Positions 31,831 through 44,777 of a stretch of DNA of 64,000 bases are shown here, piece after piece (within the stretch, counting starts at the first letter, position 1; every line of letters starts with the position of its first letter). This DNA is from Thozetella sp. PMI_491. Its lineage: Eukaryota; Ascomycota; Sordariomycetes; Chaetosphaeriales; Chaetosphaeriaceae. The position numbers were made by a program, and so were the translations under genes. Location of the stretch: NCBI GenBank assembly GCA_021432635.1, contig MU270020.1:186001-250000 (forward strand), written 5' to 3'. Below the pieces are notes generated by a model. That model did no database searches, was not told the origin of the DNA, and was given only the letters and a program-made list of their open reading frames with translations.

Positions 31831-33624
31831 ATGGCGGGCGCCGACGACAACAAGATCAACCCGGGCGAGGAGCTCGAGGTAGCCGACAATGAGTTGCACA
31901 AGGGCACCAACTACAACCTGGTGGACAAGGAGGTCGCCGCCTACGCCAGCGAAACCGTTGTCGAGATCGACGAGGCGACCAACAAGCGCCTGAAGCGCAT
32001 GATTGACAAGCGTGAGAGCCGACAAGACACACATACGTGCGACCCCTTTGGCGCTAATCCTGTTGGCAGGCATCCTCCTGGTTATGGTCGTCACGTATTT
32101 CGTACAGGCGCTCGATAAGGGCACCATGTCGTTTGCGTCCATCATGGGCATCATCGACGACGCCGGCCTTGTCGGCACGCAATATTCTTGGCTGACGACC
32201 ATCATCTACATTGTCATCCTCGTTGTTGAGTACCCGGAGAACTACATCATCCAGCGTGTGCCCATCGCGAAGTGGCTAAGCCTGAACATTATCCTCTGGG
32301 GCATCACTTTGTCGCTGCACGCAGCCACCAAGCAGTTTGCCGGCCTCATCACCCTCCGCGCCTTCCTGGGAGCATTCGAGGCGTGTTGCCAGCCGACCTT
32401 TGTCTTGCTCTCCGGCATGTGGTACAAGAGGTGCGTCTATTTCGTTCTGTCTCTTCCCAGATAATACTGAGTCCAGGGCTGACAAGATGCGAGCAGAGAA
32501 GAGCAGGCCGGGACGGTCATTTTCTGGTACGCGATGAACGCCATCAACCAGATCGTAGGCAGCTTGCTTGCATTTGCCTTCTCGCACATCCCCAGCACCG
32601 GCGCCATCGTGTCCTGGCAAGCCCTGTTCATGACCTACGGCATTGCCACCGTCTTCTGGGGCATCTTCGTATTCTGGTGGATGCCCGACTCCCCCATGAA
32701 GGCGCACTGCTTCACTGAGGAGGACAAGAAGCTCATGGTCGAGCGTGTGCGTCAGAACCGAACTGGCCTGCAGAACCGCATCTTCCGCAAGGAGCAGATC
32801 TGGGATGCCGTGACCGACCCTCAAGGTAAGTCTATCTTTTTTTCTTATGTTGCCTCTAGATCTGGTGGCTTCAAAGACTCTATACTGACAGTACCACATA
32901 GTCTGGGGATTTGCTCTGATCCAGCTGTGCACCACGCTCCCATCGGGCGGTCTCGGTGCCTACTCCAACATCATTATCAAGTCCTTTGGCTTCTCGACGT
33001 GGCAGACCCAGTTGCTGCAGATGGTGTCGGGCGCGGTCCAGCTTATCACCATGATCAGCGCTGTGTATATCGACGGCCGCTTCCACCAGACCACCTTGGC
33101 GATGATGGCCTCTGTCCTGCCCACCATCGCTGGCACCGTGGTACTCATCTCGGTGCCTTTCGAGTACGACAAGCGTGTCGGCCTGCTCTTCGCGTACTAC
33201 ATCATGATCTCGTTCTGGGCGTGCGCCGGCCTGGCTCTGTCGTTGGTCACGCGCAACGTGGCCGGCCAGACGAAGAAGAGCTTTGTCATTGCTAGCAACT
33301 TCGTCTTCTGGGCCACCGGAAACGCCATCGGTCCCCAGGTGTTCCGAAGCCAGGATGCGCCGCGCTACTTCCTTGCACTAGCCATCATCCTAGGCTGCTT
33401 CGTGCTGCTGGTGATCACCCTTGGCGCCCTGCGTACCTACTACGTCTGGCAGAACCGTCGCAGGGACGCGAAGATCGCCAGCGGCGAGGCCGTTGCTGAC
33501 GAGCTGTTCACCCACAGCTTCGAAGACATTACAGACAGGGTAATTAACCCCCATTCCTCTGCTGATTTTACTCCAGCTTCTGACATTCTTCTAGGAAAAC
33601 GTCAATTTCCGGTATGTGTATTAA
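31831..33624 (+). CDS. MFS permease 3, allantoate permease family
   Basis: Exons 31831-32011, 32070-32430, 32497-32825, 32902-33539 and 33595-33624 give 512 residues. The last exon codes for ten residues ending NFRYVY, a typical C-terminus of this family. Landmarks: QALDKGTMSFASIMGI (helix 1-2 loop), PENYIIQRVPIAKW, ITLRAFLGAFEACCQP, SNIIIKSFGFSTWQTQLLQM and SLVTRNVAGQTKKS. About 12 membrane helices, plasma-membrane importer of an organic anion. It is divergent from the mannosidase and outside the operator-bearing block, so probably under separate control. Confidence 0.92.
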
Positions 33625-34816
33625 TGGCTCTCAGCCCAGCCGACGCGCTGAGTTCGCAGTCCTCCAGAAGCATCCGGGGAGGAATGCAGTACTCGTTCTC
33701 CATGCTTTGGCTCATAGCTTTTCAACAGTCGTAGCCTAGAGAATTCAAGTGACCTAAATACAAAATCTTGCCTCTCTTCAACATGTATTAATTCAAGCTC
33801 TCCTCTATTCGCTTCAAGTGCGGTGGTTATTTTGCCAGGTCTTCATATTTTGGCAGGTTTTCAAACTGTAGGGAAATTTCGTATGTGCAAGACCGCCTTG
33901 TGACCCGTTCCAATGCCGGGAACCAAGAAAAAGAAGCCTTCCAAGGCGCAAGCCACTAGCGCCAACGTTCGGCTTGCCTTATGGCCAAGCATGCAAGCTG
34001 AGATCCTCTGACTTGGCGCCGAGCAGGGCCGCCATCAACGCGGGAGAGCCGCAGCCTTGGCTGTCAGCGCTCTACGTACCTCAGAACCCAATACCCGGCC
34101 TTGCAATAGTGTAAACACACGTCATGGACGGCGTAGTCCAACAAATACGGTTGGCGGAAAATAACAGAAGAGGGGGTGGAATGGCTTGAAAAGCGGAGCG
34201 ACCTGAGGTTTAGGGGGTTTTAAGGGGGCAATAGCCGACCCGAGTAGACACCTCCGCGCACGTCGGCTTAGCACCTTCTCGAGCATGCTGTGGATAGGTG
34301 AGGCAAGAGCGGAGAGGCTGGTAGTTAGGTACCTAGGTACTGTACCAAGCACATGCCCAGAAGAGGCGCCCAAAAGATCCCGAAAGAGGGTCCGAGGCCG
34401 GGGTTGACAGCCCCCGCTAGCGCTAGCGATTCATCTCCGGCTAGCAGCCGCTTATACCCAGAAGAGCAACAGCAGCCACATCCCAATCCACTGTCGAACC
34501 TTGATGAAGGACGACCTCCGACTCCACCGTGCCCAGCCAGCAGCCTTCTTCCTTCAGCTTCGCATTTGGCTCTAGCGGCTACCGGGTCCGAAGCGAATTT
34601 CCTCAGCGGTGACCCAGGAGGAATATCCCGGCGGTCATAACGTGCCAAGAAGGTACAGTCAGAAAGGGTCCAAACCTGGGCTCTCACCAGTCCCCCTCTC
34701 CTCCCCCAAACTCGACCCCCAGATGGGGGATAGAAAATGAGGGGTTCCTAAGTCTGTCCGGACCAGGTATTGGCACCCGTCACAGGCAATCTCGCGGCCC
34801 AGGAGCGATAACAGCC
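33625..34816. other. Intergenic, no gene recognised
   Basis: Contains the 3' flank of permease 3 and the GH115 promoter. A GCTAGCGCTAGC palindrome occurs near 34416. Overlapping frames at 34122-34687 lack domains. Confidence 0.45.
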
Positions 34817-37800
34817 ATGCCTGTCATTGCATTTTCCAGCGGCCCCGACCGCCTAAACCTGGTCGGCGCGCCAATCGTTGTTGACGAGGCCGACTACCCG
34901 GGCATTCACATCGCGGCTCGCAATCTAGCCGAGGATTTTGCTCGTGTGACGAAGAAGGCAGCAAGCCCTGTACAGGTTTTTTCGGCCAGCAGCGAACCCC
35001 AGGGTGGTGCCTCCGAGACACTCATTATCATAGGCACCCTCAAAAGGAGCCCGCTCATTCGCCGGCTCAGCGAGGAGGGCAAGCTCGAGGTCAGCGTCAT
35101 CAACGGGAAGTGGGAGTCCTTTACTACCACCATCGTAGACGCGCCGCTGCCAGGATGTCAAAGGGCTTTGGTCATTGTTGGAAGCGACAAGAGGGGGGCC
35201 ATTTTTGGCACGTACTCCCTCGCTGAGGAGATTGGTGTCTCGCCGTATGAGGGCTCCCTCCCAGATATCATGTCTAAGGCGCGCCAAGCTTACGAGATGC
35301 AGATGGTACTACTGGGCAGATGTACCGGCGAAGCACCATCCCGACATCTACGCTCTGCCCGGGACGACGACGCAGGGAGAGCCGAGTGTGCGGTTCCGAG
35401 GGCTCTTCATTAACGATGAGGCGCCTGCGCTCACAGGCTGGGTCCGGGAGAAGTTTGGAAAGTACGGAGTCGAATTTTACAAGAAAGTGTTCGAGCTTCT
35501 GCTCCGATTAAAGGTTCCTTCCCTGCCGCCACTGTTACGAAGCAGCCGATGACTGATATGCCACAGGCCAACTTCCTCTGGCCGGCAATGTGGCCGGGCT
35601 ATCCCAACCCCGGCGCCTCGTTCTTCACTGATGATCCCGACACTCAAATGACGGCAGATCTCTACGGCATCGTGGTCTCAACGTCCCATCATGAGCCGAT
35701 GCAGCGCCTCTCGAACGAGTGGTTCGCGAACAATCCGGACGGGAGCTGGGACTGGCTCACCAACAGAGAGAATATCACGCAATTCTTCCGAGAGGGGGTT
35801 GAGCGGGCCAAAGGTTGCGAGTCGTACTTCACCATGGGTATGCGAGGCGAGTACGACAAGGGCATGAAGACTAAGGACCCTGCCGCCGTCGTCCGCGACG
35901 TCATCAAGACACAGAGGCAGCTCATAAAAGAGGTCCATGGGAGAGAGGATGCTGTTCCACGTAGGTGCTCCCCTGTCCAGCCCAGAAATACCCCTTCCGC
36001 TTAGTCTTTTACCCTTGCTGATCCTTGCCCAACTCGTCCAGAGCTCCTAGCCCTTTACAAGGAGGTTCAGGATCAATATGAGTCCGGCAAACTCGAGTTA
36101 CCCGATGACATAACCCTTCTTTTTGCCGACGACAATTTTGGATCTATCCGGAGACTGCCCTCTGGGGAAGAGGCTAAGAGGAAAGGAGGAGCGGGTGTGA
36201 GTAAATCATCCGTATACTAGAAGGACGCGCCTAACACAAAACAGATCTACTACCACTTCGAGTATGTCGGGACTCCACGAAGCTACAAATGGATTAATAG
36301 CAATTCTCTGGTTCGATGCACTCTTCCATATACGTGTCTGTGGGTATGTAAGGCTAATAGGAACAGGGCAAAACATGGCACCAGCTTCGCGAAGCACATC
36401 GCCGTAACGCACGGCAAATCTGGGTCTTCAATGTCGGCGACATTAAGCCGCTAGAAGTTCCGCTCTCTTTCGCTATGAAGCTTGCATGGGACATCAACTC
36501 TATTGAAAGTGATGGATTTCCGAGCTTCTTTGAGAGTCTGGCAGTCCAACAGTTTGGTCCCCAGCTCAGTCTGGAGGTGGCCGCTACATGGCACGAGTAT
36601 AACAGGCTGGCCTCGCTCCGGCGCCACGAGCACATAGAGCCACAGACATTCTCTATCCTGAATTACAACGAAGCGGACACCGTTCTAGCACGGTGGCGAA
36701 CACTTCTCGAACGTGCGGAATCCATCCACGAACGATCTTCTGACACCGATCGACCCGCTATATTCCAACTCGTCTTGCATCCCATCAAGGCATCCTATCT
36801 GTTTACAGCTCTGCAATTCACCCTTGGTCGCAACCAGCTTTACGCCCGCCAGCGCCGCAACACAGCGAATAAGCTGGCCCGCGAGGTACTTGAGCTATTC
36901 GATGCTGACTATACGCTCTCCGAAGAGTTTCACTCTCTGCTCGGAGGGAAATGGAACCACATGTTGTCGCAGCCGCACTATGGCTTCGGGGATACGTGGC
37001 ACGCTCCGAGCCGCGACATGATCAGCGGCTTGTGCTATGTACAGCAGAGACAGAACTCGAACCCCATTGTCGGTCAGATGGGCATTGCGGTCGAAGGCCA
37101 TGAAGGCATTCGTCCAGGGCGGACCAACGAGGAGTCGGACCGAACTCATCCTAGTCGTCGCGACTTGGTACCTGGTTTGACTCTTGGGCAAATGACACAG
37201 TACGGGCCGCACAAGAGATGGTTTGACATCTTTACCCGTGGGGCCATCGTGATTCATTGGAAGACAGAGGTTCCATTTGATTGGATCCACCTATCAACTT
37301 CGTCGGGAGTGCTTGTTCCGGGAGAGGATGATGCCCGAGTCGAGATCTCTATCGATTGGGACCGCGTGCCGGAACAGTTCGGTCAGTCGGTTTCAATCGT
37401 CATCCTGTCGGATGAAGGCGACTATGAGCACGTTTCCGTTCCTATCATCAAACGTCCTGCGGTCGCCGATCTCGAGAATGTCCACGTGGAGGCTGGAGGC
37501 ATTATCAGCATCGCTGCGGCCTCTTGCTCGCCCCAGCTGCCTTACATCGCCCTTCCTGAAGTAGGCAGCCACGGTATCGGGTCTGTCACGACCATAACAC
37601 CCCCAAGTGATATGCCGTTCCTGAGCTACCAGATCTACACCTTCACAAGCAGCTCAGCGCCGCGCCTGTTGCTGTACTTCAATATGACCCTGGATATCGA
37701 TCCTGCAGACCCCATGACATACGACGTCCAGATCGATGGCGGCAGCATAACGAATTATCGATTGGTACCTGAGCCAAAGACAAAAGGGGAGCTTCCTGAT

Positions 37801-37983
37801 GGTTGGTATTTTGCAGTGCAGGATTGCTTCTGGAGGCGAGAACACGAACTTGAGAAGGATACCTTAGCCCCGGGGAAGCACGAGGTTCGCATCACGCTTA
37901 GACACACGAACATCATACTTGAGAAATTAGTGTTAGATCTTGGAGGTCTCAAGGATAGTTACCTTGGGCCGCCCCCGACCTAA
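34817..37983 (+). CDS. GH115 alpha-glucuronidase
   Basis: Six exons (34817-35244, 35303-35513, 35567-35960, 36042-36196, 36245-36310, 36367-37983) give 956 residues, the family length. Conserved stretches are intact across joins: GSDKRGAIFGTYSLAEEIGVSP-WYYWADVP, FRGLFINDEAPALTGWV, ANFLWPAMWPGYPNPG, GIVVSTSHHEPMQR, DDITLLFADDNFG and GKTWHQLREAHRRNARQIW. Family enzymes remove 4-O-methyl-glucuronic acid side chains from xylan. I see no signal peptide (MPVIAFSSGPDRLNLVG), so it may be intracellular, acting on imported oligosaccharides, or the true start may lie in an unseen upstream exon. Convergent with the GMC oxidoreductase, 130 nt apart. Confidence 0.94.
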
Positions 37984-38113
37984 TGGTTCGGATAGCACTC
38001 TGTCTAAATGCCATAGTGTTACGAAATTGCATTAGCCAAACCTGATAACCGCCGACATTAGCCAAGGTGGACAACAGATAAACCCCAGGTTCAGTGCGAC
38101 TCTGCTTCTCGTA

Positions 38114-40356
38114 TCATGCTTCCCACTTAGAAATAATTAGATCAGCCGCACGCTCGGCTATCGCGTAGGTTGTGGCACTAAGATGTGTGCCCGGAACCCA
38201 GGGAAAGATGCTGGCATCCACGACACGTAGCCCACTTAGGCGATGCACGCGTAGCTCCTCGTCAACCACGCCGCCCAAGGATTCAGGAAGCATCGCTGCG
38301 GTACAGCATGGGTGCTCAAAGCTTGCAAGGACAGTACCATGCGTCCTGATCCAGGCCTCTATCTCGGCGTGAGTCTGCACGGCGGGACCGGGGCGCGTCT
38401 CGGTCAGCCCCCAAGATTGCAAGGCCGAGGCATTAAAGAATTTGCGAATCAAGGGAACAAATCGGACCATTATATCCACGTCGACCTGGTTGGTGCCCGT
38501 CCGGTAATCGAGTATGGGCTCTCCGTCGGGATCGGATACGTTGAGCAACACAGTGCCCCGGCTGAGAGGATGAATAAGACAGCCAACGCCGGAAGGGGTG
38601 CCCCCAAACGGTGATTCGAGAACAGGAAATTGTGGGTCCTCGAATAGAGAAGCAAGATACTGAAGCTGTTTCTTGTATCCGGCAACAACCGCCGGGGCAG
38701 TTCCGTCCGGAAGATTGTTTGCACTGGAGCCGGACTGGACTTGGGCACGAATCTCTTTGACAATCAGGCCAAAGTCGGGTGTGATATCTGGTAGCCCAAC
38801 ATAGACAGCATTGTTGGAAAGCGCCTGAGTATATGGCCCTTTGGCGGGCCGCTCGGCGTAAGTTCTAACCGCCTCTTCTTCGTAGCTTGCGTTTGTGGAG
38901 AGCGTGTTCGAATTTGGCGTGACGGGGCTAGAGACTTAAGTTTCGAGATATCGTTTATTAGCTTCGGCGATTCGAATAATCAAAACAATGACTTCTGATC
39001 CGGGAGGCTGAATATACTCACTATTCGCCGTGATGATAGGGCCAGCGTGATCCTGGAAATTATAGCCCACCCCCGGGAGGTCCGCGACGATGTCGATCCC
39101 AGCCTCCCTCAGTAGGTCCCCGGGACCAATCCCACTTCTCTGGAGGATCTGGGGCGTGTGGAGGGAGCCAGCAGATATAATCACCTCTAGCCTGGCAGTG
39201 ACTAATGTTGTCTCTCCGTCCTCTAGCGACAGGACCTCGACTCTCGGGGTTTTTTGTTTGCTTAGATATGCATCATCGTACACAACACGCCGGACTTTGT
39301 GCTTCACTAGCAGGTCGTAGTTGGTCCTTGAAGCAATTACATCCAGATAATGGCCTACTCCGGCGTGAGAACGCTCAGCAGTGACAGCGTCTTGCGAGCT
39401 GGTTATCCAGCACAGGCCGGCCTTGTCGCCTGCGTCGCACTGCTGACGAGGGGATATTCCTGCTTCAACCCACGCTTTAAATACGTCTTCTGTAGTGATG
39501 AAATGATCCGGTTAGCCTTTCCTGTTTTACATCGGTAAGTCTTCTCAGCTCATCTGCTGGCTTACTTAGGCCGGGCCACTGAAAAGGGGGGAAGCTGGCA
39601 GTAATAGGGCCGGAGCCCCCGTACGCGGCCGTAGTGTTAAACGTGTAGCCGAATTCAGCAACTTGATCCTCTGTCGGTTCAACAAAGTTGACGCTCTAGA
39701 CAATCCAGTCTGGTTAGTAAACGGGTCGTCTCTCACACAAACAAGGCATGAGTGGCGCGACAAAGTCCCTCGATAGGCATGGCTGTATACCTTCTTGTAA
39801 AAGGGAAAGATACTGTCCCAGTCCCATTTCACCTCGTTGTTGCCGTATGGGTTGATAAGAGCCTCCCAGCCGTCGAAGTCGTGCCTAGATGCGCGATCAA
39901 AGAATTGACCGTTGTGGGCAGAACTGCCACCCACAACCCGGCCGACCTGTACCGCGGCTGAGGCGTTACCCAATGCCGTCAGCGGCAGAGACTGAAACGC
40001 CCACTGGTCTACCGGCGGCGGGCTACCTGGCGGCTCGAATATTCCCGGCGCAAATTGGATCTCCCCGTACTCTACCACTAGAACGGTGCCTAGAGGCGGT
40101 TGTTAGCTTCTATCGCGGCTACTACCCTCCGGGTCCAAGCGACCTGGGTCCATCACCTGTCCCTCGGAGACTTGCGATTTGGAAATGCTTCGCTCAGCCG
40201 ATCGGCAACCGTGAGCCCCGCTGTACCACCCCCAACAATGACAAAGTCGTAGTCTGGACGCAGTTGATTCACGTGCCTGAGCGGTGTCACAGGCGCTACG
40301 GCCTCCGCCACCGCACCGACCGCAGCATTGAGCCCTAATAAGCTAAGGAATATCAT
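38114..40356 (-). CDS. Secreted GMC oxidoreductase (AA3 family)
   Basis: Exons 40356-40176, 40089-39791, 39695-39566, 39489-39022 and 38934-38114 give 632 residues. A signal peptide (MIFLSLLGLNAAVGAVAEA) precedes the FAD-binding fingerprint FVIVGGGTAGLTVADRL. Then GRVVGGSSAHNGQFFDRA (PROSITE-type GMC signature region), SAGSLHTPQILQRSGIG (GMC signature 2), and catalytic His residues in SFEHPCCTAAML and GTHLSATTYAIAE. It is an extracellular FAD alcohol or aldehyde oxidase or dehydrogenase. Intron 1 (40175-40090) begins with GC (gcaagt); only that join gives FPNRTVLVVEYGE in frame. Next to a hemicellulase, so plant-polymer turnover is plausible. Confidence 0.93.
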
Positions 40357-41472
40357 AGGGGAAATGTGGCTCTCTGTGGCCCGGTGCTGGTAGTACAGAT
40401 TGGTTGGGGGACGGATGAGGGCAAAATAAAAAACACGCGTTACCTCCACAATCTTCTGCTCGACTCTTCCTCGTATATCAAGCATTCTTAAGGTTACCAT
40501 CTGCCCCAGATTACTGATATGTTGGTTTACTAATTTTATTGCCACTTCTCTCGCATTGCTACCCATCGGCGGGCTTTGATAGGCCAACCAAACTTCCACC
40601 CCCAGAATTGAGAGACCTACGGCTGACCACCTTCCTTTCTGCACCGGTACAGGCATCATAACGAACCCAGCTCAGAGATCAAGTGGGTTAATCTCAATTG
40701 AGTGGGATTTTGGTCTGCTGCCGATGTTACACCTCAGGAAGTGCATGTTTCTGCTAACGGCTACCTGGTTCGCTTAGCTCCTATCGATTGTGAGCAGCCC
40801 AGAAGAACAAAGCTTGTGAACTTCGAGAGATCGGGCCTCAACCCGTTGCCGATTACGCCACGAGCTGTGGCACATCATAGAGCAAACTTTGACAGCATAT
40901 TTCGTCATATATCCAAATCAAGCAGATCTCCATTTCAGGTCGCGGTGCATGCGTCATCATTCAGAGCCGTGTTCTAACACACCTAACTTGGTTTGGTTTT
41001 TTCATTGAAGCATGTCGCTTCTCATCACAGTAAATCAATAGGGAAACTTGGCGCAGCGTATAATGGGTAAGACTAGTTCTCCTAGCTGCTTTAGAGCGCC
41101 GCGGACGTGAAAGCATTCACCCGTAATTTGCTGGGTTCGAGTCAAATACAGAAATGCACGTAGTACGAGCACAGAGGCAGGTAGCTGATCAGACGGTATC
41201 CTGCAGATCTGGAGTCAGATTGGTGGAGAGAGAACCGTCTGTCCCATTGGTCCCATATTACAGCCTTTCGCTTCGCTATTTTAGCCTCGCAGAGTCCAAC
41301 GTCGATCGTAGCAACTCCCATCTCAGCCTGGTTCAATTCGAATCTCAATCATTGTCGCTCTAGCTACACGCGCACCCTCGCCAAACCACCGCCGCATCAG
41401 AACTCAGCGGATCAGACCCTAAGGGACTTGACAGTTCTATCGCCGCGTGCCAGTGGGCACGCCACAGAAGCC
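40357..41472. other. Intergenic between GMC gene and F-box gene
   Basis: No supported gene. A tRNA-promoter-like A box (TGGCGCAGCG near 41048) and B box (GGTTCGAGTC near 41133) occur, but no cloverleaf fits. Confidence 0.4.
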
Positions 41473-43016
41473 ATGGCCCGGTTCTCCAGCCTTCCGCTGG
41501 AGTTGAAGGACCGGGTGCTTCTTGAGATATTTAATGCCTGCGATGCGGAACTCACAGCAATATGCACCTCAGTGTGCCGCGAATGGCAGTGTTTGATGGA
41601 GCGATACACCTTTGAAAACATCTGGCTGACCCCCGCGCGAGTGAAGGAGGCATCGAGAATAATCACGCCACATCGCCAAGCGCTCGTCAGGCATCTGTCC
41701 CTGGCAGTCATTCTAGATCCGTACGATGAATATGAAAATCCCGAAGAGACAGAACAAGAGCATCAAGAAAACTGTGAGCGCTTCACCGCCGGCGTGACGG
41801 AGATGCTTCGCTATCTCGCCACCTGGGAGCGCACGCGCAGCTGGAACCCAGATGGCGGGTGGGGACTCGCCCTCGACCTTGACGTATATTCGCTGAGCGA
41901 CCCTGGAAGATCTGATATAGCCAGCGACGAGGAATTGCGGGAGACCTCTCGCTGGGACGGAGCGTCTTCGTTTCTTGAATTCGTGAACGAAGGAGTCTTG
42001 GACATCCCCACCTTCCGCGGAGTGGTCTCTTTCTGCGTCTACCCCGAAGACGATTGCGTACAAAGAAACCTAGCACCCTTGGCATGCTGTCAAATTTCTT
42101 CTTTGTTTCTCGATCTTGAGGCTGTCGTCTGGACCTTTGTCGACGGCAGTGTGCGAGACGAGCCGAAACGACGACTTCGGCAGGGTAAGTCCGCTTTGTT
42201 CCACGTGGACGGTGTGCTACACCAATGCTGACGGCGGGCGTGGTAGAATTCGCAACTGGTCTCAGCCTGATTCCAGCCTCGGTGAAATACTTCCGTCTTT
42301 TCTACGAGCAAACTACTTTCAATGAAGAGCCCCCCTTTGTCGATCCTATTCTCGAGGGCGAACAGGGAGATCCGCTGAGTATCGCACTACGAAAACTCTC
42401 CCAGCAGCTAGTGCAGATGAATCTCGAGTGGTATGGTCAATATGGGACAGAAGTATTTTGGCCCATAGAGGAAGAAGAGAATGTGAACGTCCCGGAATGG
42501 GAGCATCTCGAATCCCTCTACGTCACGCAGGGGATCTTTACGCCGAATCAAGGGAACCTTTTCACGGTTCCGAAGGGGGAAGAGGACGTAGCATCGTTCC
42601 AGGACCTCGAGCGGTGCGTGCTTGATTCCAGCGCTGCGAACTCGTTTCTCCGTGCTGCCGGCCGCGCGGCGTCTCGAATGCCAAAGCTCCACAGGATCGG
42701 CCTAGACATCCGGAACACGACCGCAGACCCTCACGACCCCAAGTGCTCACTTGGGATACTGTATATGGTAGATGGCCCGACATGCTCGCTGGTAGTCATG
42801 AACCCGGACATAGAATTGGAAGCAGAGACACAAACTGCGTGGGATAGAGCTGCGGAGGCCCGAACTGGGCAACCTAGGTGCCTGGAGATCGTCCGACCGG
42901 AGCCGCTCGCGGATAACGAGGAGGGAAACAACCAGGGCGAGACAGGGAATAATGGGCAAGTGTGGGATCACGGTACATTAGATACTAGGCAAATGGTAAA
43001 TATTCATCAGGAGTGA
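41473..43016 (+). CDS. F-box protein
   Basis: Two exons (41473-42184 and 42247-43016, intron 62 nt) give 493 residues. An N-terminal F-box (FSSLPLELKDRVLLEIF...CREWQCLMERYTFENIWLT) occupies about residues 4-55; the rest is an unrecognised substrate-recognition region, acidic in places (EDDCVQ, EEEENVNVPEWEHL), with a Gln/Asn-rich tail. F-box proteins link substrates to SCF ubiquitin ligases through Skp1. I chose MARFSS as start because the 15 upstream in-frame residues precede the F-box and lack conservation features. Fungi carry many lineage-specific F-box genes of this kind, so the target cannot be predicted. Confidence 0.85.
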
Positions 43017-43465
43017 AGGCTGCTGGGGCGTTGGTGGGATACATTGGAGCCTACTGTGAGGCTTCATGGGACGAGCAGTTGGAGGTTGCGTCTTCTAATA
43101 TCCCCCCTTAAAAGAATATGGTATTTTCGTGACAACGATAGGGTCGCGTACTAATCTAAAGCAATCGCTGGTCATCTACACCTGTCCTATAGCTTACAGG
43201 AGTGTAACTAACTTTAGGCCATCTTCGTCGTTCCTTCTATTTGCGGACTGCCTCCTCTTCATCGTTCCTGGTATGGTTATGTTTGTGGGCCACTATAAAT
43301 CCATCAGTCGTCCTCCAGACTGTCATTCCCAACGCACTTGTGGGAAACAAGTTGCCGAAGCTATAGTCAATATTCGGAGCACCATATCATGCATCAAGGT
43401 AGCAAACATGGGCGGCGGCGTCACGTCGCATCCTCCTTAATTATCATCATCATCATCATCTCATC
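43017..43465. other. Convergent 3' flanks with ATC microsatellite
   Basis: No gene. An (ATC)6 run at 43443-43460 sits just beyond the stop codon of the CFEM gene. Confidence 0.5.
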
Positions 43466-44777
43466 TCATCGGGGTGGTGCCGGAGTCGATGACATCTCAT
43501 ACGTGCCAGAGCCATATGCCTGTCCGTGCAGCTCTGGCCGCAGTTGGGTGTCTCCCATGACTTCTGGCCGAGAGCCCTGGGGCTGGGCGTAGTACACGGG
43601 TTGCGCTAGCTGTCCGTAGCTTGGGGGGTTTTGTACCGGGGCCGCCGGCGGTGGCATATAGCCCGGAGCGTAGCCTGGATACGGATGTACTTGCATCTCA
43701 TGCACCGGCGGACCGGCGGGGAATGATGGCCTCGGTGGATTGTATATCGGCGCATATCCTTGAATAGGTGACATGGTACCCCCTGAGACCGTTGTTGTGG
43801 CCGTAGACATAATGCTGGGATGCCGCGAGACATCAGATTGGTTGGCAGGAGAAGGTGTGCTGCCCGTCGGCGTGACGGCGTAGACCTTGGATTCGCCGGC
43901 GAGCTCGGGCTTGCCCGCCGGTATAGCGACTGCAGCAGTGGCAGGCACCGAGCGCTGCGCGGCGTCCCCCTCCGGCGGTGCCGGAACGACAGGGGCATAT
44001 ACCTGCTTGTCTCTCTTAGTACAGCACTTGTAGATGATAAACAACAGTGCACATAAGATGATAGCACCGCCCGCGGAGCCGACCGCGATGCCGATGGTAG
44101 CCGTCTTCGAAAGACCCGAGTCGCCTCCGCCTCCATTGCCAGAGCCGCCCGAGGAGCCGGGTGTGGAGGAGCCGACATATGCGGTCGAAGTGATGACGGA
44201 GCCGGCGGCGTTGGTTCTCGTGACGACCACCACCGCAGTTGTTTGTTCGGTATCCGTGGTGTAGTAGCCTCCACCGTTAGTATCGAAGTCCGTGAAGGTT
44301 GTCAATCCCGCATTAATGCTCAGGCATTCTTCCGAGGCGGCAGAGATTACGTCTGGCGGGGAAACTGGTTAGACCTCCTTTGATCGAATACAGTGATAGT
44401 CAGTCAGAGGCGGTCCACTAGAACAACTTACTGGCCGCAACCAAGTATCCACAAGCCTGAGCAAGGCACGCGTAGGCCGCTTCATAAATAATCTCGATAT
44501 TTAGATACTGGCACTCGCACGCCAGGTCATTCAGCCGACAGGTGGTGCTCTTCGTGACGGCCGAGTCTATGCATGCCGTAGCGCACGTCATGACGGTCCG
44601 AGGAGACAACTCATCGCGCAACCGGAGATCAAGAGCAGCCGCGGACGGCGCCTGTGTGATCTGAGGGAATGCAGGATCGGAAACGTCAAAGAAGGGTATG
44701 TTGAAGCTTGCGGCACCGCCCGCCAGGGACAACAAGGCCAAGCATGACACGAGCAGGCCGTACAGCGACTGCACCAT
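43466..44777 (-). CDS. CFEM-type single-pass membrane protein
   Basis: Two exons (44777-44432 and 44352-43466, intron 79 nt) give 410 residues. A signal peptide (about residues 1-24) is followed by a CFEM-like domain whose eight cysteines read C-x3-C, C, C-x-C, C-x4-C and a last C contributed by exon 2 (SEECLSINAG). Then a Thr/Ser/Gly stalk, a membrane helix (IGIAVGSAGGAIILCALLFIIY) and a cytosolic Pro/Tyr/Gly-rich tail (YPGYAPGYMPPPAAP). CFEM proteins bind haem or act as surface receptors, the latter including the GPCR-like Pth11 group; here there is one membrane helix, so a surface sensor or wall-linked protein is likelier. Confidence 0.85.

Noticed and set aside
41040-41145. tRNA-like A box and B box
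   Set aside because: The internal promoter-like words are present, but acceptor, D and T stems do not pair; at best a degenerate relic.
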